Notes under the pieces: model-generated
Database searches by the model: none
Told to the model about the DNA's origin: nothing
The model's input: the letters and a program-made list of their open reading frames with translations, nothing else
Made by a program: the position numbers and the translations under genes
Assembly: GCA_043810345.1 (NCBI GenBank)
Contig: JBDROF010000056.1
Coordinates: 1 to 64,000 of the forward strand
DNA: 64,000 bases
Origin: QYOJ01 sp043810345
GTDB taxonomy: Bacteria > Bacteroidota > Bacteroidia > Bacteroidales > FEN-979
Direction of reading: 5' to 3'
Shown: one piece after another, positions 33,111-42,234 of the stretch
Layout of the letters: each line of letters begins with the position of its first letter
Numbering within the stretch: position 1 is the stretch's first letter

Positions 33111-34151
33111 ATGATACTTGTTACTGGCGGAACTGGTTTGCTGGGCTCACACCTGTTATTCGATCTCGTGAAGCAGGATAAGCGAGTCAGGGCGATATTC
33201 CGGAATGCTGGTAAGAAAGAGATGGTCAGAAAGGTATTCTCCTACTATACTGATCATCCGGAAGAGCTCTTTGCCAGAATTGATTGGATGGAAGCCGACC
33301 TGTTGGATCATAGGGCCATGGAGAAAGCGATGGAAGGTATGTCAGAGGTATTTCATGCAGGAGCCATTGTTTCATTTTATCCTAAGGACCATAAGCAGAT
33401 GCTGAAGATAAATGTAACGGGTACGATTAACCTGGTGAACCTGGCACTCGACATGAAAATAGCAAAATTCTGTTATGTCAGCTCCATTGCAACCCTTGGA
33501 AGAGCTGAGAACAACGGAGAGAGCAACGAAGAAACACACTGGGTGCCGTCGAAAAAGAATTCAGTCTACTCACAGAGTAAATATGCCGCCGAACGGGAAG
33601 TCTGGAGAGGGATTGCTGAAGGCTTGCACGCGGTGATCATAAACCCTTCAGTGATCCTGGGCCCGGGTTTCTGGGAAGATAACTCAGGACTGTTCCGTTT
33701 GGTTTACCAGGGATTAAAATATTACACCAAAGGGGTCAATGGGTATGTGGATGCCCGAGATGTAGCACGGGCAATGATTGAATTAATGGAGCAGGAACTA
33801 TTTGGGGAACGCTTCATTGTATCGGCTGAAAATCTCTCGTACCAGCAGCTATTTACATTGATGGCAAAATACCTGGAAAAGCCGGCTCCCTCTTTTCAAG
33901 TGCCTCCTGCCTTGTCTCACATAGCCTGGAGGGTGGAAGCGCTCCGGAGTTTTATCACCCGCTCGAAACCAGAAGTAACCCGCGAAATGGCCACTACCTC
34001 CGTGCAGAACTATACCTATTCCAATCAGAAAATTAGGGAAAGGATTGGCATTGAATTCATTTCCCCGAAGGATTCCATCCGGGAGATATGTGGGTTTTTC
34101 CTGAATGAGTTCAATCCGGAACCAGGTTCAGGTAGTGGTAGTACCGGTTGA
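33111..34151 (+). CDS. NAD(P)-dependent epimerase/dehydratase-type SDR
   Basis: About 346 residues from ATG 33111 (MILVTGGTGLLGSHLLFDLV), an extended SDR with the glycine-rich nucleotide motif GGTGLLGSH and active-site YSQSKYAAE (Tyr-x-x-x-Lys). A conserved Ser lies in FCYVSSIATLG. The body resembles 3-beta-hydroxysteroid dehydrogenase / dihydroflavonol reductase-like SDRs; Bacteroidetes members are usually uncharacterised. The last 41 bp overlap the 3' end of the convergent lytic transglycosylase gene. Substrate unknown; sugar or isoprenoid-linked ketones are possibilities. Confidence 0.85.
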   Translation: MILVTGGTGLLGSHLLFDLVKQDKRVRAIFRNAGKKEMVRKVFSYYTDHPEELFARIDWMEADLLDHRAMEKAMEGMSEVFHAGAIVSFYPKDHKQMLKINVTGTINLVNLALDMKIAKFCYVSSIATLGRAENNGESNEETHWVPSKKNSVYSQSKYAAEREVWRGIAEGLHAVIINPSVILGPGFWEDNSGLFRLVYQGLKYYTKGVNGYVDARDVARAMIELMEQELFGERFIVSAENLSYQQLFTLMAKYLEKPAPSFQVPPALSHIAWRVEALRSFITRSKPEVTREMATTSVQNYTYSNQKIRERIGIEFISPKDSIREICGFFLNEFNPEPGSGSGSTG

Positions 34152-35478
34152 TGATTCCGTCAACATAACCATCCATCGTATAGTTCACCGGAAACTCCCT
34201 GAGCGTATCCTCATGCCCGTAGGGGTCAGAATGAGAACGACTGAGCAGGTAATACTCCACATTTCCATGCCACCGGTTCGGATCTTTCCCGTACTCCTCT
34301 GCTTTTTTCCGGAGTGAAAGTACGCGACCGATACCCACATTGTAAGCTGCCAGGGTGAAACTGGCCCGCTCTCGTGGATCCCGGATTTCGGCTGGCAGCT
34401 GACGATCGATCCACTTCAAATATTTGATCCCGGCCATGATCTGATGGGAGGCGCTGGATGAGGTATCCAGTCCATAGATCTCAGCTGTTTCGGGGATCAT
34501 CTGCATCAGGCCGTAGGCATTTTTATGCGAAGTAAGTCCGGGCACGAAATTAGACTCACTATACATCAGGGATGTAACCAGCCGCCAGTCCCACCAAAAG
34601 AGCTTGCTGTAGTGCTTAAGCTGTTCATCCCAGGGGGAGATACGGTTGTTGACCAGGGAAAAATAATCGCTTCGAAAATGGTTCACCACCCGTGGATTCT
34701 GGTAGATATTCTGGCATGTTTTATGAAGCAACCGTTTGCTGGCGATGGAATCAAACCAGTAATCCAGGATCGTCAGAAGAGAATCTGAAGAGTGGTTCAA
34801 AGCCCAGGCCATCGGGTAAGCGGTGGTGGCAACAAGGTGGATATCTGTGTTGTTGTAAGCCTGGTTCAGCACCGCTGCCAGGTTTTCAGGGCAGAGGATA
34901 TACTTAACAGCATCTTCAGAAACCATTCTGAAAAGCTCTTCATGGGTTTCATTCACCTCCTTCAGAAAAACATCTCTTCCGGCTTTGGAAAGAAACCGTT
35001 TGTACAGTGGCTGAAAGAACACGTTCAACTGGACTACCACCGTATCATCATGTAACTCCTTCAGGGAGGAGATAAACGTAATGCTCGTATCTTGTTTAGC
35101 TCTTTCAGCAGAGGGTTGAACAAGAACCAGCCTGGTTTCCTGCAGCGGGGAAGAGAAGTGGGCAAGGTTTCTTCCCTGACGGGTAACAGGAAGATTATAG
35201 GCCATGATGTCGGCTACATGGTAATCGAGATAATAATAGGCCTGTGAAACGGTACTGCAGGCAATCACCTTGAGCGGGACTTTCAAGTACAAACTAAACT
35301 CCTGTAGCAGGTCAAGCCCAAAGCCAAATGCCTCTCCCTTATATATGAAATAGTTCAGGGTGTTGGGCTCCAGAACGGCAATCAATTGCCCCCGGTCTTT
35401 GATGTACTGGATTGCCCCTTTCGGCACCTCCTCTTTAGGCGAAATATAGAGGGCGAAGGCCACAGCCATGATCAACAC
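34111..35478 (-). CDS. MltF-like lytic transglycosylase with periplasmic-binding domain
   Basis: Membrane-bound enzyme cutting peptidoglycan glycan strands. Residues about 20-260 are a bacterial solute-binding (SBP_bac_3) module (VPKGAIQYIKDRGQLIAVLE) and 290-430 an SLT domain: LVTSLMYSESNFVPGLTSHK with catalytic Glu in SESNF, NAYGLMQMIPETAEIYGL and FTLAAYNVGIGRV. This two-domain order is that of MltF. The only usual start codon is GTG 35478, which cuts the N-terminal anchor in half. The open frame continues upstream to 35550 as INWIRYLKWFLGGAFLIAVV with no ATG, GTG or TTG, so a rare start (ATC 35535 or ATT 35526) is possible. It is the last gene after the ABC-2 exporter genes. Confidence 0.85.
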   Translation of the reverse strand: MLIMAVAFALYISPKEEVPKGAIQYIKDRGQLIAVLEPNTLNYFIYKGEAFGFGLDLLQEFSLYLKVPLKVIACSTVSQAYYYLDYHVADIMAYNLPVTRQGRNLAHFSSPLQETRLVLVQPSAERAKQDTSITFISSLKELHDDTVVVQLNVFFQPLYKRFLSKAGRDVFLKEVNETHEELFRMVSEDAVKYILCPENLAAVLNQAYNNTDIHLVATTAYPMAWALNHSSDSLLTILDYWFDSIASKRLLHKTCQNIYQNPRVVNHFRSDYFSLVNNRISPWDEQLKHYSKLFWWDWRLVTSLMYSESNFVPGLTSHKNAYGLMQMIPETAEIYGLDTSSSASHQIMAGIKYLKWIDRQLPAEIRDPRERASFTLAAYNVGIGRVLSLRKKAEEYGKDPNRWHGNVEYYLLSRSHSDPYGHEDTLREFPVNYTMDGYVDGIINRYYHYLNLVPD

Positions 35479-35545
35479 TACGGCTATGAGGAAAGCCCCT
35501 CCCAGGAACCATTTAAGATATCGAATCCAGTTGATATGATGATGT

Positions 35546-36664
35546 TTAAGCTACTTTCCGGTATCTCCAGATGGCCAGGCTGATGATCAACACGGCATAT
35601 ACAACCAACGAGTAAAAAAGCTGACTGATATCGGCAAAAGAGGACCCTTTCAACATCACCATCCGCATGATCTTGATGAAATATGCAAGAGGATTAACCA
35701 GGTCTGCTCTTTGCGCCCAACCTGGCATACTCTCAATCGCCGTGAACAATCCGCTCATCAGGATAAAGACCACCATGAAAAAGAACGATACGAGCATGGA
35801 TTGCTGCTGGGTATTGGTCAGTGTTGAGATCAGCAATCCAAAGCTTAAAATTACAAAAAGATAAACACCTGCTGAGAGAAAAATCAACCACAGACTCCCT
35901 TCGATCGGAATGTTGAAAAGGATCTTTCCGATCACCAGCCCGAACGCCAGTTCAAACAGCGCTATGAGCCAGAATGGAATCAGTTTTCCGGCGATGAACT
36001 CAATCTTTTTTATCGGTGTTACATTGATCTGTTCAATCGTCCCGATCTCTTTTTCACGGACAATGTTCATCCCGCAGAGGAGCAAGCCGACGATGGTTAC
36101 CAGCAGTACAAGAATCCCGGGAACCATGTAGGTGGTGTAGTTGAGCTTTGGGTTGTACCAATATCTGCTCTCCGTCACGATCCTCCGGATGCCGCCCAGT
36201 TCAACCGGATTTAGCCATTCGATCAGGATCTCCCGGTTGAAGTCGAGGATGATGTTGGTTGAGTAAGCGTTGATCAGTCCGGCCGAGGCACCATTGATGG
36301 CGTTAACAATCAACTGAACCTGTGTGCGGCTCTCTTTGACAAGGTCTTTTTCAAATCCATAGGGGATTTGCAGGATGACATCCACCTCCCCCTTTTGCAT
36401 CAATTCTGTGGCTTCATCATGGGAGAAAGGGGCACTGATGATCCGGTAAAAAGGGGATCCCTGAAATTTGCTGGTGAGTTGTCGTGAGGAGCTTGACAGG
36501 TCGAGGTCTACCACCGCCATGTTGATCCGCTTCATTTCAAAGGTGGCAGCATTGACCAGGATCAGCAACTGGACAATAGGAAGCACAAAAATGATTGGCA
36601 ACATTCGTTTGTTCCTGAATATCTGGATGAACTCTTTCTGGATGATATAGAAGATGGTTCTCAT
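35546..36664 (-). CDS. ABC-2 type transporter permease (YbhR/YbhS-like), second copy
   Basis: The 372-residue permease has an N-terminal helix after IIQKEFIQIFRNKRMLPII, a large extracytoplasmic domain (about 45-170) and five C-terminal helices with the ABC-2 pattern MNIVREKEIGTIEQINVTPI. This EKExGT(I/M)E(Q/L) motif is the coupling helix region for the ATPase. It is paired with the preceding permease (2 bp gap), and the two probably form a heterodimer. The operon also supplies two ATPases, an adaptor and TolC, so the whole is a tripartite exporter of the YbhGFSR kind. Substrate unknown. Confidence 0.9.
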   Translation of the reverse strand: MRTIFYIIQKEFIQIFRNKRMLPIIFVLPIVQLLILVNAATFEMKRINMAVVDLDLSSSSRQLTSKFQGSPFYRIISAPFSHDEATELMQKGEVDVILQIPYGFEKDLVKESRTQVQLIVNAINGASAGLINAYSTNIILDFNREILIEWLNPVELGGIRRIVTESRYWYNPKLNYTTYMVPGILVLLVTIVGLLLCGMNIVREKEIGTIEQINVTPIKKIEFIAGKLIPFWLIALFELAFGLVIGKILFNIPIEGSLWLIFLSAGVYLFVILSFGLLISTLTNTQQQSMLVSFFFMVVFILMSGLFTAIESMPGWAQRADLVNPLAYFIKIMRMVMLKGSSFADISQLFYSLVVYAVLIISLAIWRYRKVA

Positions 36665-36666
36665 TA

Positions 36667-37770
36667 TCAGGCCAGCCGGATTTTGAATTTCCTGACACTC
36701 AGGAGGATGAAGAAAAGAGTAAAACCGATGAGGATCAAGGTTTCCTTCCAGATGAAGAAGAGGCCGTTCCCTTTCAGCATGATGCTTTTAATGATGGTGA
36801 TGAAATACATGGGGGGCATGATATGGCAGAGCCACTGCAGGACCTTCGGCATGTTCTCAACGGGGAAGATAAATCCGGATAAGAGAATCGTTGGCAACAT
36901 CAGGGCCACCAGGGAGATCATCATGGCCAGTTGCTGGCTGTTGGTGATACAGGATATCAGGATCCCAAGCGATAAGGCCATGGAGATGAAGAGAAAGTTC
37001 TCAAAGAGCAACAAAGCCAGGCTGCCCCGGACGGGAACTCCAAAAACAGCCCATCCCAGCAGGATGATGATGCAGGCATTGATGAATGCCAGAAAAACAT
37101 AAGGAAAGACTTTCCCCACCACGATCTGAATGGGTCGTAGCGGAGAGGCCAATAGCAGTTCCATGGTACCCAGCTCTTTTTCCCGGGTGATGGAGAGCGA
37201 GGTCATCAGGGCCGAGATCAGCATCAGCAACATAGCCATCAGGCCTGGTACAAACATAAAGACTCCCTTCAGCTCCTGGTTGTACATCATTCGTGTCTCC
37301 GGAACGATCTGCAACGGAATGGCTTTGGAGTTCATCGAAAACAGGTAGTTGTTGAGAATGCCGGTGGCATAGTTCACCAGGATGTTGGCTGTGTTGGGAT
37401 CCGAAGCATCCCCGATCAGCTGAACATGCGCTACCCTCTCTTTTTCCAGCCGCCGGGCAAAATCGGGTCCAAATACCACCACCAACCGGATATCCCCTTC
37501 CCGGAAAGCCTCTTCGATTTCACTGTAAGTATGCAGGTTACGATCGAGCCGGAAATACCCGGAAGAGGTGATCTTTTCGGTGATCTGCCGGGTGGTCTCA
37601 TCTTTAGAGAGATCCAGAATGGCAAACCGGGCATCTTTGATCTCATTGGTGATCACAAAGCCAAAGAGGATCAACTGTACTGCCGGCATGCCAAAGAGGA
37701 TCAACAGGGTACGGTAATCCCGGAAAATGTGCAGAAACTCCTTGACTACAAATCCCCAGAACCGCTTCAT
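36667..37770 (-). CDS. ABC-2 type transporter permease (YbhR/YbhS-like), first copy
   Basis: About 367 residues from ATG 37770 (MKRFWGFVVKEFLHIFRDYR), which overlaps the stop of the upstream ATPase in ATGA. An in-frame extension to 37836 would run deep into that gene and is rejected. Organisation mirrors the next permease: one N-terminal helix, extracytoplasmic domain, and five C-terminal helices; the coupling motif is SITREKELGTMELLLASPL. It works with its neighbour as the membrane part of the exporter. Confidence 0.9.
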   Translation of the reverse strand: MKRFWGFVVKEFLHIFRDYRTLLILFGMPAVQLILFGFVITNEIKDARFAILDLSKDETTRQITEKITSSGYFRLDRNLHTYSEIEEAFREGDIRLVVVFGPDFARRLEKERVAHVQLIGDASDPNTANILVNYATGILNNYLFSMNSKAIPLQIVPETRMMYNQELKGVFMFVPGLMAMLLMLISALMTSLSITREKELGTMELLLASPLRPIQIVVGKVFPYVFLAFINACIIILLGWAVFGVPVRGSLALLLFENFLFISMALSLGILISCITNSQQLAMMISLVALMLPTILLSGFIFPVENMPKVLQWLCHIMPPMYFITIIKSIMLKGNGLFFIWKETLILIGFTLFFILLSVRKFKIRLA

Positions 37771-38519
37771 GCCACCTCCTTTGTTTGTGACCTGGCCAGC
37801 TTCAGAAAGACCTCGTTCATGTTTTTGGCGTGGCATTTTTCACGTAACGCCACCGGCGTATCCAGTGCCGCAATCCGGCCGTCGACCATAATGGATACCC
37901 GGTCGCAGTATTCAGCTTCATCCATGTAATGTGTCGTGACAAATACCGTGATGCCGTTTCGGGCAGCTTCGTAGATCATATCCCAGAATTGCCGACGGGT
38001 AATTGGATCCACTCCGCCGGTTGGTTCATCCAGGAAGACGATCTTTGGATCGTGAATGATGGCCACCGAAAAGGCCAGTTTTTGCTTCCATCCCAATGGA
38101 ATATCCCGGATCAGTTTGTTCCTGGCATCTACCAGGTTCAGTTTTTTCATCAGGATTCCGGCCCGCTGGGCAATCTCATTCCTGGACAAACCATAAATAG
38201 CCGCATAAAAACGGATATTCTCAAAAATGGTCAGGTCATCATACAGGGAAAACTTCTGGCTCATGTAGCCAATGTTCTGCTTGATCTTTTCGCGTTGTGT
38301 GTAAACATTATATCCGGCAACTGAGAGCTCGCCTGAGGTTGGAAAAGAGAGGCCGCACAGAATACGGATGGCTGTGGTCTTACCAGCCCCGTTCGCTCCC
38401 AGGAAGCCGAAAATCTCGCCTTTCTTCACTTCAAAAGTCAGGTGATCATTTGCCACAAAACTTCCAAACTTCTTTACGAGGTCCCTGACGATGATGATAT
38501 TTTCATTTGTCTGAGACAA
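37767..38519 (-). CDS. ABC transporter ATP-binding protein (second ATPase)
   Basis: The 250-residue nucleotide-binding protein has Walker A GANGAGKTT, Q-loop YMSQKFSLYDDLT, an ABC signature of the variant kind IPLGWKQKLAFSVAI, Walker B IVFLDEPTGGVDP and the switch His in VTTHYMDEAEYC. The LGWKQ signature in place of LSGGQ is usual for one of the two halves of YbhF-type ATPases. It follows the first ATPase by 6 bp and overlaps the permease by 4 bp. In E. coli the two halves are one YbhF polypeptide; here they are separate. Confidence 0.92.
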   Translation of the reverse strand: MSQTNENIIIVRDLVKKFGSFVANDHLTFEVKKGEIFGFLGANGAGKTTAIRILCGLSFPTSGELSVAGYNVYTQREKIKQNIGYMSQKFSLYDDLTIFENIRFYAAIYGLSRNEIAQRAGILMKKLNLVDARNKLIRDIPLGWKQKLAFSVAIIHDPKIVFLDEPTGGVDPITRRQFWDMIYEAARNGITVFVTTHYMDEAEYCDRVSIMVDGRIAALDTPVALREKCHAKNMNEVFLKLARSQTKEVA

Positions 38520-38525
38520 ATTCCC

Positions 38526-39440
38526 CTATTCTATTTGCATCAATTCCATAAAACAATCTTCAATGTTCGGTTTTATCGCTTCAATCCTCACCTCCCCGTG
38601 CCCTGTCTCCTGTAAATAGTTAAGCACCTCTTCCCTGGATAATTTCCCTTTCTGAAATGACAGGTGGGCCGACTGTCCGAATGCAAATACACGGGATGCT
38701 CCGGGAAGCTTCTTCAGATCGTGAAGCAGCTGGTAAATATCGGACGAGACCACGGTGTACAACTCAAGGGGGTAGCTATCCACCACCGCTTCCGGGGTGC
38801 TGATCTGCATGATGGATCCTTCCTGTATCAACGCCACCCTGTCGCACAATCCGGCTTCATCCATATACGGCGTGGATACCACGATGGTGATCCCCAGGGC
38901 TTTTAACCGTTGGAGCATCTCCCAGAACTCCTGTCGCGAAACCGCATCAACACCGGTAGTGGGCTCATCCAGGAAGAGCACCTCCGGTTTATGGATCAGG
39001 GCACAGGAGAGAGCCAGTTTCTGCTTCATCCCTCCGGAAAGTTTCCCTGCTTTGCGGGTTTTAAAGGGTTCGATCTGGCTGTAGATCTCTTTCACCAGGT
39101 CGTAGTTCTCTTCAATAGTTGTCCCGAAAATGGTAGCAAAAAAGCGAAGGTTTTCCTCTACACTCAGATCCTGGTAGAGGGAAAACCTGCCGGGCATGTA
39201 TCCGATGATCTGCCGGATTTTCCGGTAATCCTTCACCACTTCATACCCTTCAACTGTCGCAGTTCCTGAATCGGCCAGCAACAGGGTTGCCAGGATCCGG
39301 AAGAGGGTAGTCTTGCCGCCGCCGTCGGGACCGATGAAGCCGAAGATCTCCCCTTTTTCAACAGAAAAGGAGATATCCTTCAGCGCTTCCACATCGCCAT
39401 AGTGCTTTGTAAGATTCCGAACTTCAACCGATATAGCCAT
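38526..39440 (-). CDS. ABC transporter ATP-binding protein (first ATPase)
   Basis: The 304-residue nucleotide-binding protein has Walker A GPDGGGKTT, Q-loop YMPGRFSLYQDLS, signature LSGGMKQKLALSCALI and Walker B VLFLDEPTTGVDA. Where most homologues have a switch His, this one reads VVSTPYMDEAGLC, so the H-loop His is Pro. That asymmetry is known in the degenerate half of heterodimeric exporters, and the partner ATPase keeps its His. The C-terminal 90 residues form a regulatory extension. DUF2147, encoded 69 bp upstream, separates it from hlyD. Confidence 0.9.
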   Translation of the reverse strand: MAISVEVRNLTKHYGDVEALKDISFSVEKGEIFGFIGPDGGGKTTLFRILATLLLADSGTATVEGYEVVKDYRKIRQIIGYMPGRFSLYQDLSVEENLRFFATIFGTTIEENYDLVKEIYSQIEPFKTRKAGKLSGGMKQKLALSCALIHKPEVLFLDEPTTGVDAVSRQEFWEMLQRLKALGITIVVSTPYMDEAGLCDRVALIQEGSIMQISTPEAVVDSYPLELYTVVSSDIYQLLHDLKKLPGASRVFAFGQSAHLSFQKGKLSREEVLNYLQETGHGEVRIEAIKPNIEDCFMELMQIE

Positions 39441-39509
39441 GGTTTCTGATTAATCCGTGTTCAAAAAACATGGCACACAGATAACACGGAAAATACAGAT
39501 CTTCACAGA

Positions 39510-39977
39510 TTATTGTTTTACCGGCGTCCAGTAGGTGGTACGTCCCAGTAAAGAGATTCCAATAAATCCCCGGATCTTCAGGGTATTTTTACTTTCATCC
39601 ACAAACTTCATATAACAGCTATAGGTCTTCCCGTTTTTCGGATCGTATATGGTGCCCTCTTTCCATTCATCATCCCCGTCGAACACAAATCCTTTCAGGT
39701 TAACCAGTCCCATCAGTGGTTTTTTTTGTTCTGCCGGATCGGGATTCTCCTTATCTGTGCGGGGAAGACCGGTGATGGAATCATTGGGCGTTTCCAACCA
39801 AACGATCTTTCCGTAATATTGACTACCGACTTTAAAAACCCCGACCTGCGCGGTTCCCTCTTCGTTCAGCCAGGTGCCCACGATATCGTCGGCGTTGAAG
39901 GTTTGAGCCCTGAGGTTGGTTCCCGTCCACAGGATCAGAACCAGCATTGGCAGGATTGATGTGATGATACGTTTCAT
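39510..39977 (-). CDS. DUF2147 family secreted protein
   Basis: The 155-residue protein begins with a Sec signal peptide (MKRIITSILPMLVLILWTG, cut near LRAQ). The mature domain shows the DUF2147 pattern: DIVGTWLNEEGTAQVGVFKV, SQYYGKIVWLETPND, PLMGLVNLKGFVFDGDDEW and a final RTTYWTP. It is a small beta-barrel of unknown function, reported as envelope-associated in Bacteroidetes and Proteobacteria. It sits inside the exporter locus between hlyD and the first ATPase, and may be only a passenger. Confidence 0.82.
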   Translation of the reverse strand: MKRIITSILPMLVLILWTGTNLRAQTFNADDIVGTWLNEEGTAQVGVFKVGSQYYGKIVWLETPNDSITGLPRTDKENPDPAEQKKPLMGLVNLKGFVFDGDDEWKEGTIYDPKNGKTYSCYMKFVDESKNTLKIRGFIGISLLGRTTYWTPVKQ

Positions 39978-40056
39978 AGGGTTTGGTTTTGGTTTGTATT
40001 AAAAAGGGGATGAAATTACGGATTTTTCAGTTTGATCTCTCCCGGCATGCCGATTT

Positions 40057-40905
40057 TCATGCTGCCGTCATTTTTACCCTGACCTTGACAGCATAGACCA
40101 GGTTCACCCGCTCCTCTTTTGTCTGGATTGTTTTGGGAGTGAATTCGGCGGTAGGAGAAACCCAGCTGACAATCCCGGATGTAACGGTATTCTCCTTTTC
40201 ATCTTTATCATATATGACAGGGACCTCCTGTCCGATGATTACCTGGGGAAGCTGGGATCCGCTGACGTATACACGAAGGATCATCTCCCGGAGGTCCGCG
40301 ATCTTGTAAAGTGGTTTTCCAAATGCCGCCACCTCTTCAGGTTCAGCAAATTTTGCAAGGACGGTACCGTTGACAGGATTCACTATGTAGGCGTTCCGGA
40401 TCGCCTCCTCCAGTTGGGCAACCTGCTGGCTGATACTCCCGATTTGGTCTTCGAGTCCACCGAACTGGGCCTGGATTGCAGAGATCTGACGATCAACCAG
40501 GTTCAGTGCCGCGGTGATGTCGTCCATCTGTTTTTGGGTGGCTGCACCGGCTTTTAACAGGCTCTCCACCCGTTGCTTGTCAATCAGTATATTTTCCCTG
40601 TTCTGTTCCTGTACCGCGATCTGTGCATGCAGGTCCGTTTTTCTCGAAGCGGTTGCGTTACGCTGGTCAATAGCCTGACGTTTTTTCAGGTACAGGTCAG
40701 TGGTGTCGACAAAACCCACCATCTGGCCAGCATCCAGCAATTCTCCCTCCTCGAGGTTAAACTGCAAAAGTTTTCCGGTAGCCATCGCCGAAACGGTAAT
40801 TTCCGTGGATTCAAAGGTGCCCCAGGCATCCGGTTGATCATCCTTCCCGGAGCAGGCTCCCAGGACTAGGATCATCAGGAGGAAAAGATAATTTCGTGTT
40901 TTCAT
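40057..40905 (-). CDS. HlyD-family adaptor lipoprotein with a 3' frameshift
   Basis: The 282-residue periplasmic adaptor links an inner-membrane ABC exporter to TolC. Signal/lipobox MILVLGAC; lipoyl halves WGTFESTEITVSAMATGKLL and NGTVLAKFAEPEEVAAFGKP; a coiled-coil hairpin between (about 75-165); then a barrel. The last residues KVRVKMTAA are aberrant. Adding one A to the five-A run (complement of 40071-40075) restores KNDGSMKIGMPGEIKLKNP and a stop at 40018-40016, the normal family ending. So 14-15 residues are lost by a single-base deletion in a homopolymer, either a real mutation or a sequencing error. It is followed by tolC upstream (18 bp). Confidence 0.88.
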   Translation of the reverse strand: MKTRNYLFLLMILVLGACSGKDDQPDAWGTFESTEITVSAMATGKLLQFNLEEGELLDAGQMVGFVDTTDLYLKKRQAIDQRNATASRKTDLHAQIAVQEQNRENILIDKQRVESLLKAGAATQKQMDDITAALNLVDRQISAIQAQFGGLEDQIGSISQQVAQLEEAIRNAYIVNPVNGTVLAKFAEPEEVAAFGKPLYKIADLREMILRVYVSGSQLPQVIIGQEVPVIYDKDEKENTVTSGIVSWVSPTAEFTPKTIQTKEERVNLVYAVKVRVKMTAA

Positions 40906-40923
40906 AGGATCTTGTTTAGACTG

Positions 40924-42234
40924 TTACAATTTTCCCTGGTTATACAGATAGGCTAGCTTGGCTCTGGCGAGCTGAATCCGGTGGATCTCGTAATTCAGCC
41001 TTGCTTGCCTCTCTTCGGTTAGCCGGGTAACGTATTCACTGGAGGTGATAACGCCGTTATCAAGCTGAGAGGAGGCTGCCAGAGAGATTCGTTCCCGAAG
41101 GACAATAATCTCACGGTCTTTCTCCATTACTTCGAGGTTTTTCAGAATCTCCGAAAGATCTTTTTCAGCCTGGATCTTCAGGTTCTTGTCGAATGATTCC
41201 TGCTGCCGGAGCAGGATGGAAGAGTGTATCTCCAGGATCTTTTTTTCGTTCTTATTGGCGTTCCAGTTCCATGGGGTCCAGTTGAGACGGGCTCCCACTA
41301 CATAAAATGGTTCGAAATCGTTGGCTAGCATATTGAGAGCGGGTCTGCCGACCCCGGCCTGCCCGAATGCAAAAAATTTCGGGTTCCATTTGGTGGTGAC
41401 CATGTTTCGCATCACTTCAAGGCGGGCACGTTGAAGGTCAAACACTTCATTCTCCAGACGCATGTTTTGATAGGAGTAACCGGTTATGGATGGATTGGGA
41501 AGGATCAGGTGAGATGACTCCGGAACATCGACTCCCAGAAGCTCTGACAACATATGAAAAAGCCCGGTTCTATCCATCCGTGTTTCGGTCAGCCGTTGAT
41601 CAATTTGGATGATCTCTGCTTCCAGGGCATCTGCGGTGGATTGTAAAACAGCACCGTAATGGATGCCGGCCTTCACTTCAACCAGTTTCTCTCCAACCTG
41701 GATTCGGGTGGAGATCAGATGCTTTTCATTCTGATTCAGTAAAATGATCGAAAAGTAAAACTGATTCACCCGTTCTTTCAGTTTGTACAGTTCGGCTCTG
41801 ACACTGGTCTGATCGACCTGCAGGTTCACCTCTTCCAGCTTCTTCTGGTCCCTCGTCACGTTACCGTCCCAGATAGTCTGACTGACATCCAGCGTAGCCT
41901 TGTACCAGTCTTTCTCCAGTACCGGCATCTGTAACGGAGGGAACCCGGCCGGCAGGTCAATCTCCACCTTTGTCACATCCGACTGGTAGGAGAGTTGTCC
42001 ATTGACGTTGATCGCAGGCAACCAGTTCTTGTTCAGATTCTTTATCTTCAACACGTTACTGCTTGCCAGCAGGTCGATTTGTCCGGCCAGGGGATAGTTC
42101 TGTTCGGCCATCCGGTAGCAATAGTCAAGTGTAATGGTATCCTGCGACTGCACGGATGCCGTTTGGACAAGGATGGCCAGGAAAAACAACCCGCAATAGT
42201 TGGCGATATACTTACGTATCTTCATGTTTTTCAT
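40924..42234 (-). CDS. TolC-family outer-membrane efflux protein
   Basis: The 436-residue outer-membrane channel protein has a signal peptide (MKNMKIRKYIANYCGLFFLA, cut near SVQSQ) and the duplicated long helical pairs of the OEP family: ITLDYCYRMAEQNYPL, LKERVNQFYFSIILLNQNEK, LNWTPWNWNANKNEKKILEI and YVTRLTEERQARLNYEIHRI. It provides the exit duct of the exporter. ATG 42234 lies 20 bp inside the tetR-like gene; a second ATG at 42225 is also possible. The overlap suggests translational coupling with the regulator. Confidence 0.9.
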   Translation of the reverse strand: MKNMKIRKYIANYCGLFFLAILVQTASVQSQDTITLDYCYRMAEQNYPLAGQIDLLASSNVLKIKNLNKNWLPAINVNGQLSYQSDVTKVEIDLPAGFPPLQMPVLEKDWYKATLDVSQTIWDGNVTRDQKKLEEVNLQVDQTSVRAELYKLKERVNQFYFSIILLNQNEKHLISTRIQVGEKLVEVKAGIHYGAVLQSTADALEAEIIQIDQRLTETRMDRTGLFHMLSELLGVDVPESSHLILPNPSITGYSYQNMRLENEVFDLQRARLEVMRNMVTTKWNPKFFAFGQAGVGRPALNMLANDFEPFYVVGARLNWTPWNWNANKNEKKILEIHSSILLRQQESFDKNLKIQAEKDLSEILKNLEVMEKDREIIVLRERISLAASSQLDNGVITSSEYVTRLTEERQARLNYEIHRIQLARAKLAYLYNQGKL

